Shown piece by piece: positions 48,756-59,110 of a stretch of 64,000 nt of DNA (its first letter is position 1; each line of letters starts with the position of its first letter). The stretch is from assembly GCA_026874595.1 (NCBI GenBank), contig CM049319.1, forward strand, positions 17,311,601-17,375,600, in the 5' to 3' direction. This stretch comes from Sipunculus nudus. Its lineage: Eukaryota; Annelida; Sipuncula; Golfingiida; Sipunculidae. The notes under the pieces are model-generated. The model was not told where the DNA came from. It did no database searches and saw only the letters and a list, made by a program, of their open reading frames with translations. A program made the translations under genes and the position numbers.

Positions 48756-49390
48756 CGTTATATGTTAGTGTATGAAAAAATGATTTTTTAATCAATTGTG
48801 AACCTTGGTTTCATTAAGGTTAGTAACAGGTTCATGGAGAGGGTATGGGAGGGGGCAGGATATTATGTAAATGACACTAAGCGTGTGCCCTGTCATTCTT
48901 GAGCTTAAACAAATGTTATTACAATAAATATGTTATTACAATATGGGTCGTTTTTCCCACTTCCTGTTTTATTACAATATGGGTAGGGTGTGATTATTAC
49001 AATACGGGTCGTTTTTATTACAATATGGACCGTTATTGCAATATGGGCCGTTTTTTATTACATTATGGGCCGTTATTACAGTATGGGCCAGTTTTATTAC
49101 AATATGGGCAGGGTATGATTATTACATTATGGGTCGTTTTTATTACAATATGGGCCGTTATTACATTATGGGCCGGTTATTACATTATGGGTTGTAACAA
49201 GCCCTTTAGGTATACAGACACCTACTATTGAGGGTTGCTCTTTTTTCAAGCTTTGAGATGTAAAAGTATCTCCCAAGAGCACGTAACAAGGCATGCACTC
49301 GGCGTTTATCATCACGGGCTTCAGAGCTCATTTAAAAGTTCGAACGATGGCACGCTCCATACTAGTAAGGCCAAAACAAATAAATGGTAG

Positions 49391-49658
49391 GGTTCTCAGG
49401 CACCGCCCGCATCAATTTTAACCCGCCCCCCCCCCCCCCCCCCAATTTAAAAAAAAATTGAGTTTCATCTTTCATGAAGATAAAATAACACAATGTTGAT
49501 ACGATTTCCTTTGTTATGTTGTGCTTTTACCTAATAAGCAAAAAAAAACTGTTATTTTCATGCTTTTCCCTGATTATATGATGTTTTAATCGAAACATAC
49601 AAAAAAGGTAAAAAATGCGCCCGCCCGCAGTGATTTTTTTAAAATGTGTCTCAGAACC
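49391..49658 (+). mobile_element. MITE family B, copy 1 (GGTTCTCAGGCACC ends)
   Basis: It starts GGTTCTCAGGCACCGCCCGC and ends GTGTCTCAGAACC, which are inverted ends. Inside are a long C tract (about 21 bases), 'aaataaca...gatttcctttgttatg' and 'cgcccgcccgca'. The same order, inverted, is found at 60,618-60,938. No coding sequence is present. Confidence 0.75.
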
Positions 49659-49731
49659 ACACTTTTTTTTATATTTTAGGCCTAACTGTTAGCTTATTTT
49701 AATCTCTCGCAGAAGACGCGTGTGGTTCCTT

Positions 49732-49810
49732 TCTCTTTCTCTCTGTCTCTCTGCATCTGTCTCTGTCTCTCTCACTCTCTCTGTTTGTTTTTTATCTCTC
49801 TCTCTTTGTA
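49732..49810. repeat. CT-rich microsatellite
   Basis: This is an imperfect (CT)n and CTCTGT tract. Confidence 0.9.
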
Positions 49811-50235
49811 GCTTAATAAAATATGCTCTCTGTCCATTTTGTTTATCTCACCGCCATGTCGCGTCTTCTTTTATTCCTTTATAGCTCAGCTAACTTTCAG
49901 CTAACTTTGGTGCTGAGGGATATCGATTACCCAGCACCCAGACTGTACCAATAATATTTCAGACGCAGTAAAGATCAATTATTAACGCAGTATTAGCATC
50001 CGGTCATGCTGTCTCAGTGGCGGAAACATTACACGACTATAAAGGCTGATTGAAAAGCAATTGTGTTTAAAAATTTCTTTTAAGGTAAAAATGGATCATG
50101 CTTAATGCTAAAACAAATGACAATATGATAATAAATTCAGCAAATTAGCCTTTTATTAAGTACTCACGCTTTCATTATCTATCTCTGTCCCTGTTTGTAT
50201 CTCTCTGTCTTTTTCTTTCTCTCTTTTACCTCCCT

Positions 50236-50236
<1 letters not shown>
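49811..50236. other. Unannotated DNA before the retrotransposon
   Basis: Nothing is recognised apart from 'tagctcagctaactttcagctaacttt' at about 49,883-49,911, a faint echo of the Helitron-like 5' end, too short to call. Confidence 0.35.
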
Positions 50237-50291
<55 letters not shown>

Positions 50292-50310
50292 ATGTGTGTG
50301 TGTGTGTGTA
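50237..50310. repeat. (TA)n(TG)n microsatellite
   Basis: About 40 bases of TA are followed by about 30 bases of TG. Confidence 0.95.
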
Positions 50311-50398
50311 AAGGCTCCGAAAATATCACTTTCATAACATTGTCGTATGAAATATAAGGTCATTAATTGCCTTGCTGCCTTGTAGTTATGAATTGCTT

Positions 50399-50885
50399 TG
50401 GTTGCCTTGGTTGCATTGTCTCATACAGATTTCCAGTCGAAAACTGGTTTCTATTGTTTTGTATTGTTATCATTCGGACAAACACACCGACCGACTCGCA
50501 CCCTGCCAAGCCTCAGTCTCTTCACAACGAGAACTAATCAGTGTTAATTTTGTGCTTGGCAGGGTCTTCGGATGGGAGCACTGCAGGATATATATAAATA
50601 TTGCTGAAAAAACCGACTTATATATATGTCACTTCGAAGTGAATACCTAAAGCCTTGCAGGCATCATACAGCAAAAAACCAGCCAACCGTAAATAATCTC
50701 GCACACGCACCCATACATGAACAAACACAAACCAACCCCATTCAATCACCTGATGAGTGCCACGCAGTGCGCACGAAACCTGCGGGTAGTGACATTAATG
50801 CATTGATGCATTTTTATGAACTTATAGCAGCTCTACTTTATGTATCGAGCACTTTGATCCTGGAATGGCAATCAAACCCTTTCTG

Positions 50886-50943
<58 letters not shown>

Positions 50944-51004
50944 CGCGCTGCCTTGCTTTCACTAACGCCGGGTGACCTGGACATTTGCCGGGAACACCCG
51001 TTAC
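50399..51004 (+). repeat. 5' LTR of the Ty3/gypsy element
   Basis: It starts TGGTTGCCTTGGTTGCATTG, as does the 3' LTR at 59,111, and ends 'gccgggaacacccgttac', as does the 3' LTR at 59,750. Between about 50,625 and 50,940 it holds roughly 315 bases absent from the other LTR: a 'cacttcgaag...ctttctgta' segment and an expanded (TA)n tract. The segment GCTTGGCAGGGTCTTCGG is continuous here but split in the 3' LTR. 'TTGCTGAAAAAACC' stands where the 3' LTR has TTGCTGAATAAACC, so the polyadenylation signal is lost in this copy. Confidence 0.85.
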
Positions 51005-51030
51005 TTTTTGGTGCCCCAAGGACCATCTCT
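51005..51030 (+). promoter_or_regulatory. Probable primer-binding site
   Basis: Four or five T residues after the LTR end are followed by TGGTGCCCCAAGGACC (from 51,009). LTR elements have a sequence starting TGG here, complementary to the CCA end of the priming tRNA. The particular tRNA cannot be named from this sequence. Confidence 0.6.
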
Positions 51031-51855
51031 GTGTGAAGTCGATGTCAATGTGTGCGGCCCGCCGACGATGTCACTTGAGATGATCGTTTTCTTGACTTCC
51101 AAACCACCGGTGGATAATAATATTTATTAATTGGTGTCTGTGCACAACACCATTACACATGGCCAGAGTGGACTTTTCGTGGACTCTCTAGGACACTGGT
51201 TCCATGTGTTTACACTTAGCATCGCTTCAGTGCCTTGCACTGTTAACGCTGCTCTGCCTTTATTCAACGCTCGTGCGTTCTTCGTTTGTGTTCCCGGATT
51301 ATCGTCAATCTGTACACCGAGCACGGAGACTTCGTCTGAAGGGCCCTGGAGAACGTCACTCTCCTTGGACGAAATATCACGGTATTGTTTGACATTTTCC
51401 ATGAACTGCATGATCTTTTCTTTGTGATTTTGTTATTGTCCATGGACTTTTTTCTTAAATAATCATAAATTATGATGTGTAAGGTATTATTACACGCTTT
51501 TGAATTTTAAATGATCATTGAATTGCTGTTTCGACTGTAAAATATGTTCACAGTTTAGTACTAAAGGTTTATTGAATTGCATGTAAAGAGTATTAGCAGT
51601 TTTTCCGGTTCGAGGTTGCCATGTTTGGTCACGTTTTCTATTGTCATCAGGCCTCGTGGTCTCGGTAATGTAAACAATGGCACAGCAACTAAACACTAAC
51701 ATTTGCCATTAATATTACACTCTTGACTACATGAACCTGCTAATATATTACCATCGGAGGACGACTAAAGACAGTTTACATCATTACTTCTGTCTGTCAT
51801 TGTCTTTAAAGACCACATTCCATCCCATCTATTCATACATTTGCATTAAAGAGAG
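51031..51855 (+). other. 5' leader of the Ty3/gypsy element
   Basis: About 825 bases lie between the primer-binding region and the first gag ATG, without any family-recognisable protein. Overlapping frames on both strands at 51,127-51,427 are mutually exclusive and lack motifs. Leader sequence of this kind normally holds packaging and translation signals; none can be pinpointed. Confidence 0.5.
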
Positions 51856-52288
51856 ATGGAGGTTAAATCAGTTGATATAACACGGGTCGTCTCCATGCAA
51901 GGACTACCTTCTGATGTTAACGAATCTGAGATTATTGAGCAGTTCTCGCAAACTGAAACTCCCACACGTTTTGTTTGTTGGAGAAGCACATACTGGTCGT
52001 TGCACTGGCCGCGGGTTTGTAGTTTTGGAATCTAAAGACTCCGCCAAACGTGCCATTGATAAGCTATCAGGTTGCTCTTTACAAAGAGATTCAAATATCA
52101 ATATCTCTCTTGAGCATGTTGGGGTTTCCTCCATTACTGAGGTGTCTCATCTGATTCACAACAAAATGCTCGATTCGTTAAATCCTTCTTCCTTTCAGGT
52201 ATCCGAAGGTAGACGTATCTCAGTGATAGTAACAAAGCTCGGTTTTCTTTTAGATTTCGAGGTAAATCAGATGAGAGTAGAGTTTTAA
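51856..52288 (+). pseudogene. gag N-terminus with RRM-like domain, frameshifted
   Basis: An ATG at 51,856 opens a frame of 57 codons whose start (VVSMQGLPSDVNESEIIEQF) looks like strand 1 and helix 1 of an RNA-recognition motif, with RNP2-like VVSMQGLP. About 35 codons in, the reading continues in the next frame (51,914-52,288) with GRGFVVLES, which fits RNP1 (R-G-F-V-V-L), followed by KDSAKRAIDKLSG (helix 2). A single frameshift near 51,945-51,965 therefore separates two halves of one domain. An RRM-like fold before a Ty3-type capsid is known in the domesticated PNMA proteins; its presence in this Gag is my reading and needs a profile search. Confidence 0.6.
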
Positions 52289-52339
52289 CACAGTTGGGGT
52301 GATGCCATTCAGGGTCCATTTGGGGCTACTGGTTACAGT

Positions 52340-53536
52340 GTAATATCTCCAAAGCTTCCATCCTATTCAGGGAATCATGATAAAACTGGTAGCTACGAAC
52401 AATGGCGCTCCCATCTCAAATCTATGATAAATCTGCGTAACACCAGATTTTCAAATTTTGTCAGCGATTCACCTGTCTGTTAGGGGAACAGCAGGTAATG
52501 TTCTATTACATATGCCTGATGAATCCACTCCTACAGAAATACTGAATAAATTTGAAAGGTACTTCGGTAATGTGCTCCCCACAGAGGTACTTATTCAACA
52601 GTTCCACTCTTGAAAACAAGATGCCAAAGAGGATATAGTTAACTGGAGCTGCAGGCTTAATAGACAGTTAGACCTCATTAACCAGAGAAATCCTATTCCT
52701 CATAGGGAATATGAGCTAATGCTTCATTCTAGGTTTTGGAATGGACTGTATTGCAAATACATTAAAGAAGCCTTGCGTCATTGGTATGATAATGGGGAAG
52801 AACAAGATGAACTGTTTGCAGCCGCACGAGATTTAGAGTCCGAAGCTGCACATAGTTCACAGGTGAAGTTTGCATCGTCCAATCAAATTTTTAAACAAGG
52901 GGTTAAATCTTTGTCTCCTGAGAGTTCTGTGCTGGAGCAGATAATTAACAAACTGTCTACCCTAGAACATCGCTTATCAAAACTTGAACGATCCCAGACG
53001 TCCAAAACAAATAAACCATCACAAGCTAAGGTTGACGTTCGTGATAGTATTACTGTTTCGGACGAAATCGTTTGCTCTCGTTGCCATCGTAACACTCATA
53101 CTTTTGATAAATGTCATGCTAAACGAGAAAAAACGGTAAAATCAAAAAAAAAAAAAAAACTAAGAGTCACCCGTGATCAGTCGTGGGAGGACACGGGTTC
53201 AGATAATACGATTCCCACAACAAATGGATGTACCCAGAATGTCCCTCTCGTAGGTGAAACTCAGGTTGATGACATGATTGCAGATGGCATTAACTGCCAA
53301 GGTCTTTCAGATACAGGTTCCCAAGTCTCTACTGTCGCTGAGGGGTTTTATGAAAAACACCTAAACCCGTCAGACGTAGTCCCAGTGGAGGAGACGATGG
53401 ATCTCCGGCAACTAGATGGCCAGAAGGTAGATTATTGTGGTATCGTCCCTATTGACCTAAGGTTTTCTGATATATATTTTCAAACATTTTCTGTGCCAGT
53501 ATTGGTAATGAAAAAATACATTATTCAAGTGTTTCA
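52340..53536 (+). pseudogene. gag capsid, CCHC knuckle and start of protease
   Basis: The capsid region begins around LPSYSGNHDKTGSYEQWRSH (52,355 onward), then changes frame near 52,478 and continues to 53,536 with one in-frame TGA at 52,611-52,613. In the following frame a coiled-coil-like segment (LEQIINKLSTLEHRLSKLE, about 52,926-52,988) precedes a CCHC zinc knuckle C-x2-C-x4-H-x4-C (CSRCHRNTHTFDKC, 53,073-53,114), a lysine run from an A-homopolymer, and the retropepsin active site LSDTGSQVST (DTG at 53,310-53,318). Capsid, nucleocapsid and protease are thus in one frame, a Gag-Pro fusion. Protease is cut off by the insertion at 53,537. Confidence 0.85.
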
Positions 53537-55050
53537 TTTTTAGCTCAGCTGACTGAAAGTCATCTGAGCCATAGCGATCACTCTTTGTCCGGCGCCCGTC
53601 CGGCCGTCCGTTAATAGGGCACAAATCGTAACCGCTTGACCTGGAATCTTCTCACTTGACATCCAGGGAGGTCCATTAAAAATCTCCTTTGAAACCTGAA
53701 ATTTTGTCTCTGTTTCCCATATTCTTCGAGCTATGGAGCTCGTAAGTACCCTCCAGGATAATCAAAGATTTGATACAAAAGCCCAAGTATCTGAGTTATA
53801 CTGCATTGATCGCCATGATTTTTTGCATGAATGTTGATCATGGGGTGTTCCATCAGTTCCTACAAACTGGTGGCGCCACCTGTAATTTTTCTAATTTTTA
53901 CGAATTTTTTGTTCTCTATTTTTGATACTTTCAATGAAAGAAGCTGTCATCTGTCTACAGGGCTCAAATCTTAACCGCTTGACCTTGAATCTTCTAACTT
54001 GACATCAAAGGAGGTCCATGAAAAGTCTCTATGGAAATCTGAAATACGGTCTCTCTTACCAATATCCGCCAAGCTATGGGGCTCGTAAATACCCCCCCCC
54101 CCCCCCCACCCCACCCCAGAATAATTAAAAATGTGATACAAAAACTCTGCGTTAGTTTCCAGAGAAATTCTCTGAGACCCTTGGAACAATTTTTCCGAAA
54201 CCCAGCATAGTTGTTCCTTCACCTATGTTGTTGTGCCTAACAAAGACAGGTGGCCCAACCAGCAGCCTTTCTGTGCAGTACGAAACTAGGTGTCTTTTAG
54301 ATAACAGGCCATATCTCAGGAGTGGCTCAATGTATTGTGCTGAAAGTTTGCATGTCTATAGATATTGGATCTCTCTATCTCATAATTGCGACTGGTGGGG
54401 CCATCTAAAATACTTTTTGCGTAGTTTCCATCTGTGCATTTGCCATCTGTTCGTCTTAGTGGTTCTTCAATGTATTGGGTTAAAATTGTGCATTTTCATA
54501 GATCCTCAAAACCCACATCTCGTAAACAAGATGGATGGCGCCGTCTGCATTCGCTTTCGCGTGGCTTCCATCGGTATATTTGCTTTCGGTGAAAATTGCT
54601 CATATCTCAGGAATGGTTAAAGATATTAGTCTGAAATTCGGCATGTCCATCTATCTTGGAAAGTTTTCTCGTAAACCAGACAGGTGGTGCCACAAACTTT
54701 CCCGGTTTTGTCGAATAAATACATGCCCTTTTCTCAGGAGTGATTTGCTGCATCTGCCTGAATTGGTGTAAACCCATAGATCTTGGACTCCATTCTTGTA
54801 CTTAGGACTGGTGGTGCCATCTGCATGCCTACACATGCTTTTGGTGAAAATTGCTCATATCTTAAGAGTGGTTCAAGATATTGGTCTGAAATTTTGCATG
54901 TCAATCCTTCTTGGAGAGTTTTCTTATAAACCAGACATTTCTAAGGACTCTTCGCAAAATTCATGATTTTTTAGCACTCTGGCAGTCATTTTGCTTATTG
55001 TTCAACATTTCTTGAATTCAGCTGAGCGTCATGGCCCATGGGCCACTAGT
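53537..55050 (+). mobile_element. Helitron-like element inserted in the retrotransposon pol
   Basis: It starts TTTTTAGCTCAGCTGACTG with a following GTCATCTGAGC segment and GTCCGGCCGTCCGTTAA. It ends TCAGCTGAGC (55,018-55,027), the inverse of GCTCAGCTGA at 53,543-53,552, then a perfect 14-bp palindrome TGGCCCATGGGCCA (55,032-55,045), then CTAG before TT. Sub-terminal inverted repeats, 3' palindrome and CTAG|T fit non-autonomous Helitron/Helentron elements. Inside, 53,615-53,790 and 53,961-54,140 are copies of one monomer (period about 345) and 54,300-54,940 holds three copies of another (about 255-290). It has no coding capacity. Frames at 53,971-54,836 are not genes. Confidence 0.8.
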
Positions 55051-55052
55051 TA

Positions 55053-55640
55053 ATTGGTACGAACGTGCTAAAATCATGTTTAAATTTTCTACAGACAAAT
55101 GCTGGTCCAAATTTCATTCAGAGTTTACACATGTCAGAACCATGGAAGAGTGTAATTAAATGTATGGCGAAAAGGGAACAGAAATCACTAAATAAATGTG
55201 ATCATGTAATATCACCAAGTCTACAGTAATACCTGCTCAGTGTGATATCACTGTAAATGGTTTAACTAGAGGTTGTACAACAGGTAAAACTCTTGTTATA
55301 ACTGATGTGAATGTACTCCACAGGTGGCCAACTGGATTGATTCTTCTTCCTTGTCTTCAAGAACTTGATTTATCCATAGTTACAAGTCATAGAATTCCAG
55401 TACAGGTTAGAAACATAACATAACATTCCATCACTATTCCAGCAAAAGTAATTGTTTGTAACATACAGGAAGATACCTTCGTAAACCAAATTACACCCCA
55501 TTCAGACCCAGCTGATGATCAATTCTTAAACATGTTCAAATTCGGTCAAGCTTTGTCACAATCTGAATCTAGCCTACTACAACATCTGTTGCTTAAAAGG
55601 AAACATATTTTCCTCAAGTAATACAGATCTTGGACATACC
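55053..55640 (+). pseudogene. pol fragment between protease and reverse transcriptase
   Basis: Broken frames of pol resume after the insertion. Recognisable are QCDITVNGLTRGCTTG (about 55,235-55,285), PTGLILLPCLQELD (about 55,330-55,370, with frame changes nearby) and the linker up to the RT. This region in Ty3-type elements joins protease to RT and is poorly conserved. Stops and frame changes occur every hundred bases or so. Confidence 0.6.
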
Positions 55641-56460
55641 GGTATAGAAAAACACCGTATAGGGTTAACTAACAACGAACCATTCAGGGAGCGGAATCGT
55701 CGTATCCCTCCGAAATTATATGATGAGGTAAAACAACACCTGAGAGAGATGCTAGAGTCAAAAGTAATAAAGGAGAGCAGAAGTCCGTTTGCGAATCCAG
55801 TGGTCCTTGTCAGAAAAAGTGACGGGACCCTTCGATTCTGTATTGATTATAGAATCCTAAATAGCAGAACTGTCAAAGACGCTCATTCCTTGCCAAGAAT
55901 CGATGAAACCTTAGATTCTTTAATTGGCGCTCAATACTTTTCCTCTCTAGATTTGAAGTCCGGTTACTGGCAGGTTGAGTAAGCAGATGAAGAGAAATTA
56001 AAACAGCATTTACATTAGGTCCCCTCGGTTTTTATCAATGGGAAACCATGCCATTCGGTTTGGTGAACGCACCAGCCTCATTCCAGAGATCAATGCAAAA
56101 GACCATGGGAGACTCCATTTAAAAGAATGTCTTGACGACATAATCGTATTCTCTGCCACCTTTGAAGAACACCTTAATCGTCTAAATAACATCTTTTAGC
56201 GTCTGTATGATGCAGGCTTAAAACTAAACCCATCAAAGCCAGCTAATGCAAAACAAAGTCAAGTATCTAGGACACATAGTCTCAAAAGAAGGCATACAAA
56301 CTGAAGGCATACAAAATGCCCTCAAAGAATGGCCTGTACCTAAATGTGTCAGTGATGTACACCGTTTCTTAGGCTTTGCGAGTTTCTATCTAAAATATTC
56401 TAAAATTTTGCTAAAATTGCAAAACCATTACATGACGTACTGAAAGGTCACCATATTCAG
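55641..56460 (+). pseudogene. Reverse transcriptase domain, Ty3/gypsy type, defective
   Basis: In order: DLGHTGIEKHRIGL, ERNRRIPPKLYDEV, SPFANPVVLVRKSDGTLRFC, IDYRILNSRTVKDAHSLPRI, FSSLDLKSGYWQVE (first catalytic aspartate in SLDLKSGY), then a stop and frame change at 55,980. FTLGPLGFYQWETMPFGLVN and APASFQ follow in another frame, then a further frame change. The catalytic box that should read Y-x-D-D appears as ECLDDIIVFS at about 56,124-56,153, with the tyrosine missing, as if a few codons before DD had been deleted. KYLGHIVSKEG and FLGFASFY follow from 56,256. The gene cannot make an active polymerase. Confidence 0.9.
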
Positions 56461-57246
56461 AATAAAACAAAATCCAGCAAATGTACCAAAAAGAAAATTC
56501 CATCCCAACCAAATTTTAACTGGTCACAACAACATCAACTAGCATTTGATCAATTAATAGGACTGATATCTTCTGCTCCTGTACTAGCGTTTGCAGATTT
56601 CTCTCGTCCGTTTATTGTTCACACAGATGCAAGTTTTGATGGAATCTCTGGTATTCTCTACCAGGAGCAGGATGGCCAGAAAAGACCGATAGCTTATGCT
56701 AGCCTTAGCCTAACGCCATCCGAGTCTCGGTACCCTATCCATAAGTTAGAGTTCTTAGCTTTGAAATGGTTTGTAACCGACAAATTTAAAGAGTATCTTT
56801 ATCGATCACGGTTCACAGAGTTCACAGATAACAACCCTCTAACTGATATCATGTCCTCTGCAAAATTAGATGCAACAGGCCAAAGATGGGTATCGGAATT
56901 AGCTAATTACGACTTCAACATTCAATATAAAGCCGGCGAACACAACATTGATGCCGATGCACTTTTAAGTATACCTCGAATGCTAGCAGAAAAGCAGAAC
57001 CAAAACAATCACTGTATTACCAATGACGCTGTAAAAGCTGTTTGTCAATTGTCGACCATACAATCACATATAATATGTAGTCTTACTTATGACCAATCCA
57101 ATGCTGTTCCATCAAGTGATCCTATCGTTATCCTCAGACAAACACGATTAGACGTAGCTAAGGAACAAATTCTGGATTCGACTCTGAGACCATTCATTCA
57201 ACATTTCAGAGACAATCACGTCCTAAACAAGATAGACTCATCCTGA
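56461..57246 (+). pseudogene. RNase H domain and connection to integrase
   Basis: This is the best preserved part of pol, open in one frame for over 250 codons. FADFSRPFIVHTDASFDGIS holds the first RNase H aspartate, KLEFLALKW the glutamate, FTDNNPLTDIMSS the next aspartate and HNIDADALLS the last, so all four acidic residues of the family are visible. The frame ends at TGA 57,244-57,246, before the integrase zinc-binding region. Early in-frame methionines are absent because in the intact element this is internal to a polyprotein. Confidence 0.9.
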
Positions 57247-58237
57247 ACAAATAATTCTTTTCAGACGAATAGATAGTCTTGTGCTACGGGATAACATACT
57301 ATATCGTAAACGAAAACTGAATGGCACAATTCAATATCAAATGGTTATACCTATCAGTCTACGTAAAGTTATCTGGTATTCATGACGATGTTTGGCATCT
57401 AGGTCGTAATCGGTCTCTCCCTCTTGCCCATGACCGATTTTACTGGCCGAAAATATCTAAAGACATAGATTCATACATTAAAAATTGTCCTCGTTGTATA
57501 AGGCGGAAGTCCCCTCCAGGATAAGCTCCTTTGGTGCCGATAACTTCCACACAACCAATGGAACTCCTATGTGTTGATTATCTTATCTTTGAGACATCTA
57601 AAGGTGTAGTTGAAAACATTCGGGTCATGACCGATAATTTCACCCGCTACGCTATGGCAGTTTCTTGTCGCAATACCACGGCAAAGACTACAGCTAAAGT
57701 GCTCTTTGACACTTGTCCAACACTACGGCTCTCCAGCCCGCATACACAGTAATCAGGGCCGACAATTTGAATCTAAAATAAACAAAGAACTTTGCAGACT
57801 AGCTGGTATCCATAAATCACGATGTACACCGTACCATCCGATGGGGAATGGGCAAACCGAAAGGTTTAACCGTAGTCTAATCAGTATGTTGGGTACTCTT
57901 GAGGAAGAGAAAAAGAAAAACTGGAAAGAATACGTTAGTGCTCGTAACTAATGCCTACAATTGTACGAGAAATGACGAAACCAGTTATACTTCTTCCTAT
58001 TTAATGTTTGGCCGTCATCCAAGCCTCCCTGTTGATCTAGTACTTATAACTAACAACAATCCTAACCATCAAAATAACAACACATATGTTTCCGATCACA
58101 TAGACCAACTTCACTCTGCCTATGATATTGCTCAGCGTGTATCCCTCTCGTCCAGGTATCACCACAAACGGTTGTATGATAAACGGGCTCGTAATGCGGT
58201 ACTGGGTATTGGAGATAACGTCTTAGTACGAAGGTAG
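57247..58237 (+). pseudogene. Integrase domain, catalytically altered and frameshifted
   Basis: The zinc-binding HHCC region reads HDDVWHLGRNRSL... and CPRCIRRK (57,378-57,515). The core has the first aspartate in ELLCVDYLIF (about 57,565) and VMTDNFTRYAMAV. The second catalytic position, normally the D of an H-S-D-Q-G motif, is asparagine here (IHSNQGRQFES, about 57,740-57,772). The glutamate is present in GNGQTERFNRS (about 57,846-57,878). Frames change between 57,706 and 57,752 and again between 57,899 and 57,951. Both a changed catalytic residue and broken frames make it inactive. Confidence 0.9.
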
Positions 58238-58905
58238 GGCTAATTGGGAAACAGAAACTGGCCAGTAAATGGGAAGAGCAGGTGTATGAGGTATTGGAAC
58301 AACCCAATAAGGATATTCCAGTCTATATCGTTTACCCCGTCGGTAATAAAAGACGCACTCGTACCTTGCATCGCAATCTAATCTTACCATATACAGGGTT
58401 GCCAGTTGACACTAAACCGACAAGAGTGACAACCACCACACGCAAACCAAATGATACATCATCAGAGTCCGAAGAGTCATCAACAGATGATGACCTTTAT
58501 GTTGACTATAATAACACCACCAAACAATGATCCACCAAACATTGATCCTCACAATGGCAGTTCTGACGATGCGAGTGCGTTACATTTAGAACTTGAATTA
58601 TCGGATGATATGGATGAAACTATTGCATCTGAACATCCTGATGTTCCCCCGATAAATGATTCCAATGATGATGTTAATACTCCTGTTGATAATGTGAATT
58701 CTGCAGGTCTTAATGATGAAGACAATGACTACAACTACATGACAATGACGTCATGTCATCATATGATCAAACTAATGATAATAATAGCACATCGATACCT
58801 GATCAGAATAGCGACCAAGAACCTGTAAATACATTACGTAGGTCTACCCGAGAACGTCGTTTGCCAGAAAGTGTCCGGTTCGGTGATTATGTGCTTAACC
58901 GATGA
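58238..58905 (+). pseudogene. Integrase C-terminus and acidic tail
   Basis: After a stop at 58,237 the frame resumes with LASKWEEQVYEVLEQPNKDI and RTLHRNLILPY, the usual GPY/F-like C-terminal module of Ty3-type integrases, with no chromodomain. It continues into a serine- and acid-rich tail (SSESEESSTDDD), breaks frame again, and ends RRSTRERRLPESVRFGDYVL with TGA at 58,903-58,905. The acidic, low-complexity tail and the basic end are also visible in the frame at 58,451-58,828. Confidence 0.75.
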
Positions 58906-59110
58906 CTACATTTAAAATACCTTGATCATTGTTTTCAGCAAGTGCATGTGTTTGCATAAGTTTTAGCTTAAGATCATCTTGTAAGCTTCATATGGCTCGT
59001 TCTGCGATTATGACAGCTAGGTCAGTTTTATATTTTAACTATAATTTTGCGTATACTGCCACCAGCTCAATTCAGGTTTAATTATCAACTAAAATTCTGT
59101 GAACAATTTC
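58906..59110 (+). other. Untranslated region between pol and 3' LTR
   Basis: About 200 AT-rich bases, in which no clear polypurine tract is seen immediately before the 3' LTR ('gaacaatttc'). It may have mutated, which fits the general decay. Confidence 0.5.

Larger units (their letters stand above)
47581..49207. mobile_element. Foldback element with tandem-repeat arms
   Basis: The left arm (47,581-47,790) is built from units such as GGCCCATAATGTAATAAC and GGCCCATATTGTAATAAAA. The right arm (48,925-49,207) is built from the inverse, TTATTACAATATGGGCCGTT and relatives. The outer ends also correspond: AGCCCTGTTACGATCC at the left and, inverted, GGGCTTGTTACAACCC at the right. Unit length is about 17-20 bases, with a longer spacer ('aaatcgcaagtgggtaaaac', inverse 'gtcgtttttcccacttcctg') in both arms. 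The 1.1-kb centre holds (TA)n and (TTA)n tracts but no transposase. The arms are long enough for any transcript to fold into a hairpin. Confidence 0.75.

Noticed and set aside
51127-51427. Overlapping frames on both strands in the retrotransposon leader
   Set aside because: They are mutually exclusive, lack recognisable motifs and lie between the primer-binding region and gag, where a non-coding leader is expected.
53971-54836. Frames of 61-131 codons between protease and RT
   Set aside because: They lie within the non-coding Helitron-like insertion and fall on tandem monomer copies; one region is shared with bases 18-185 of the window.
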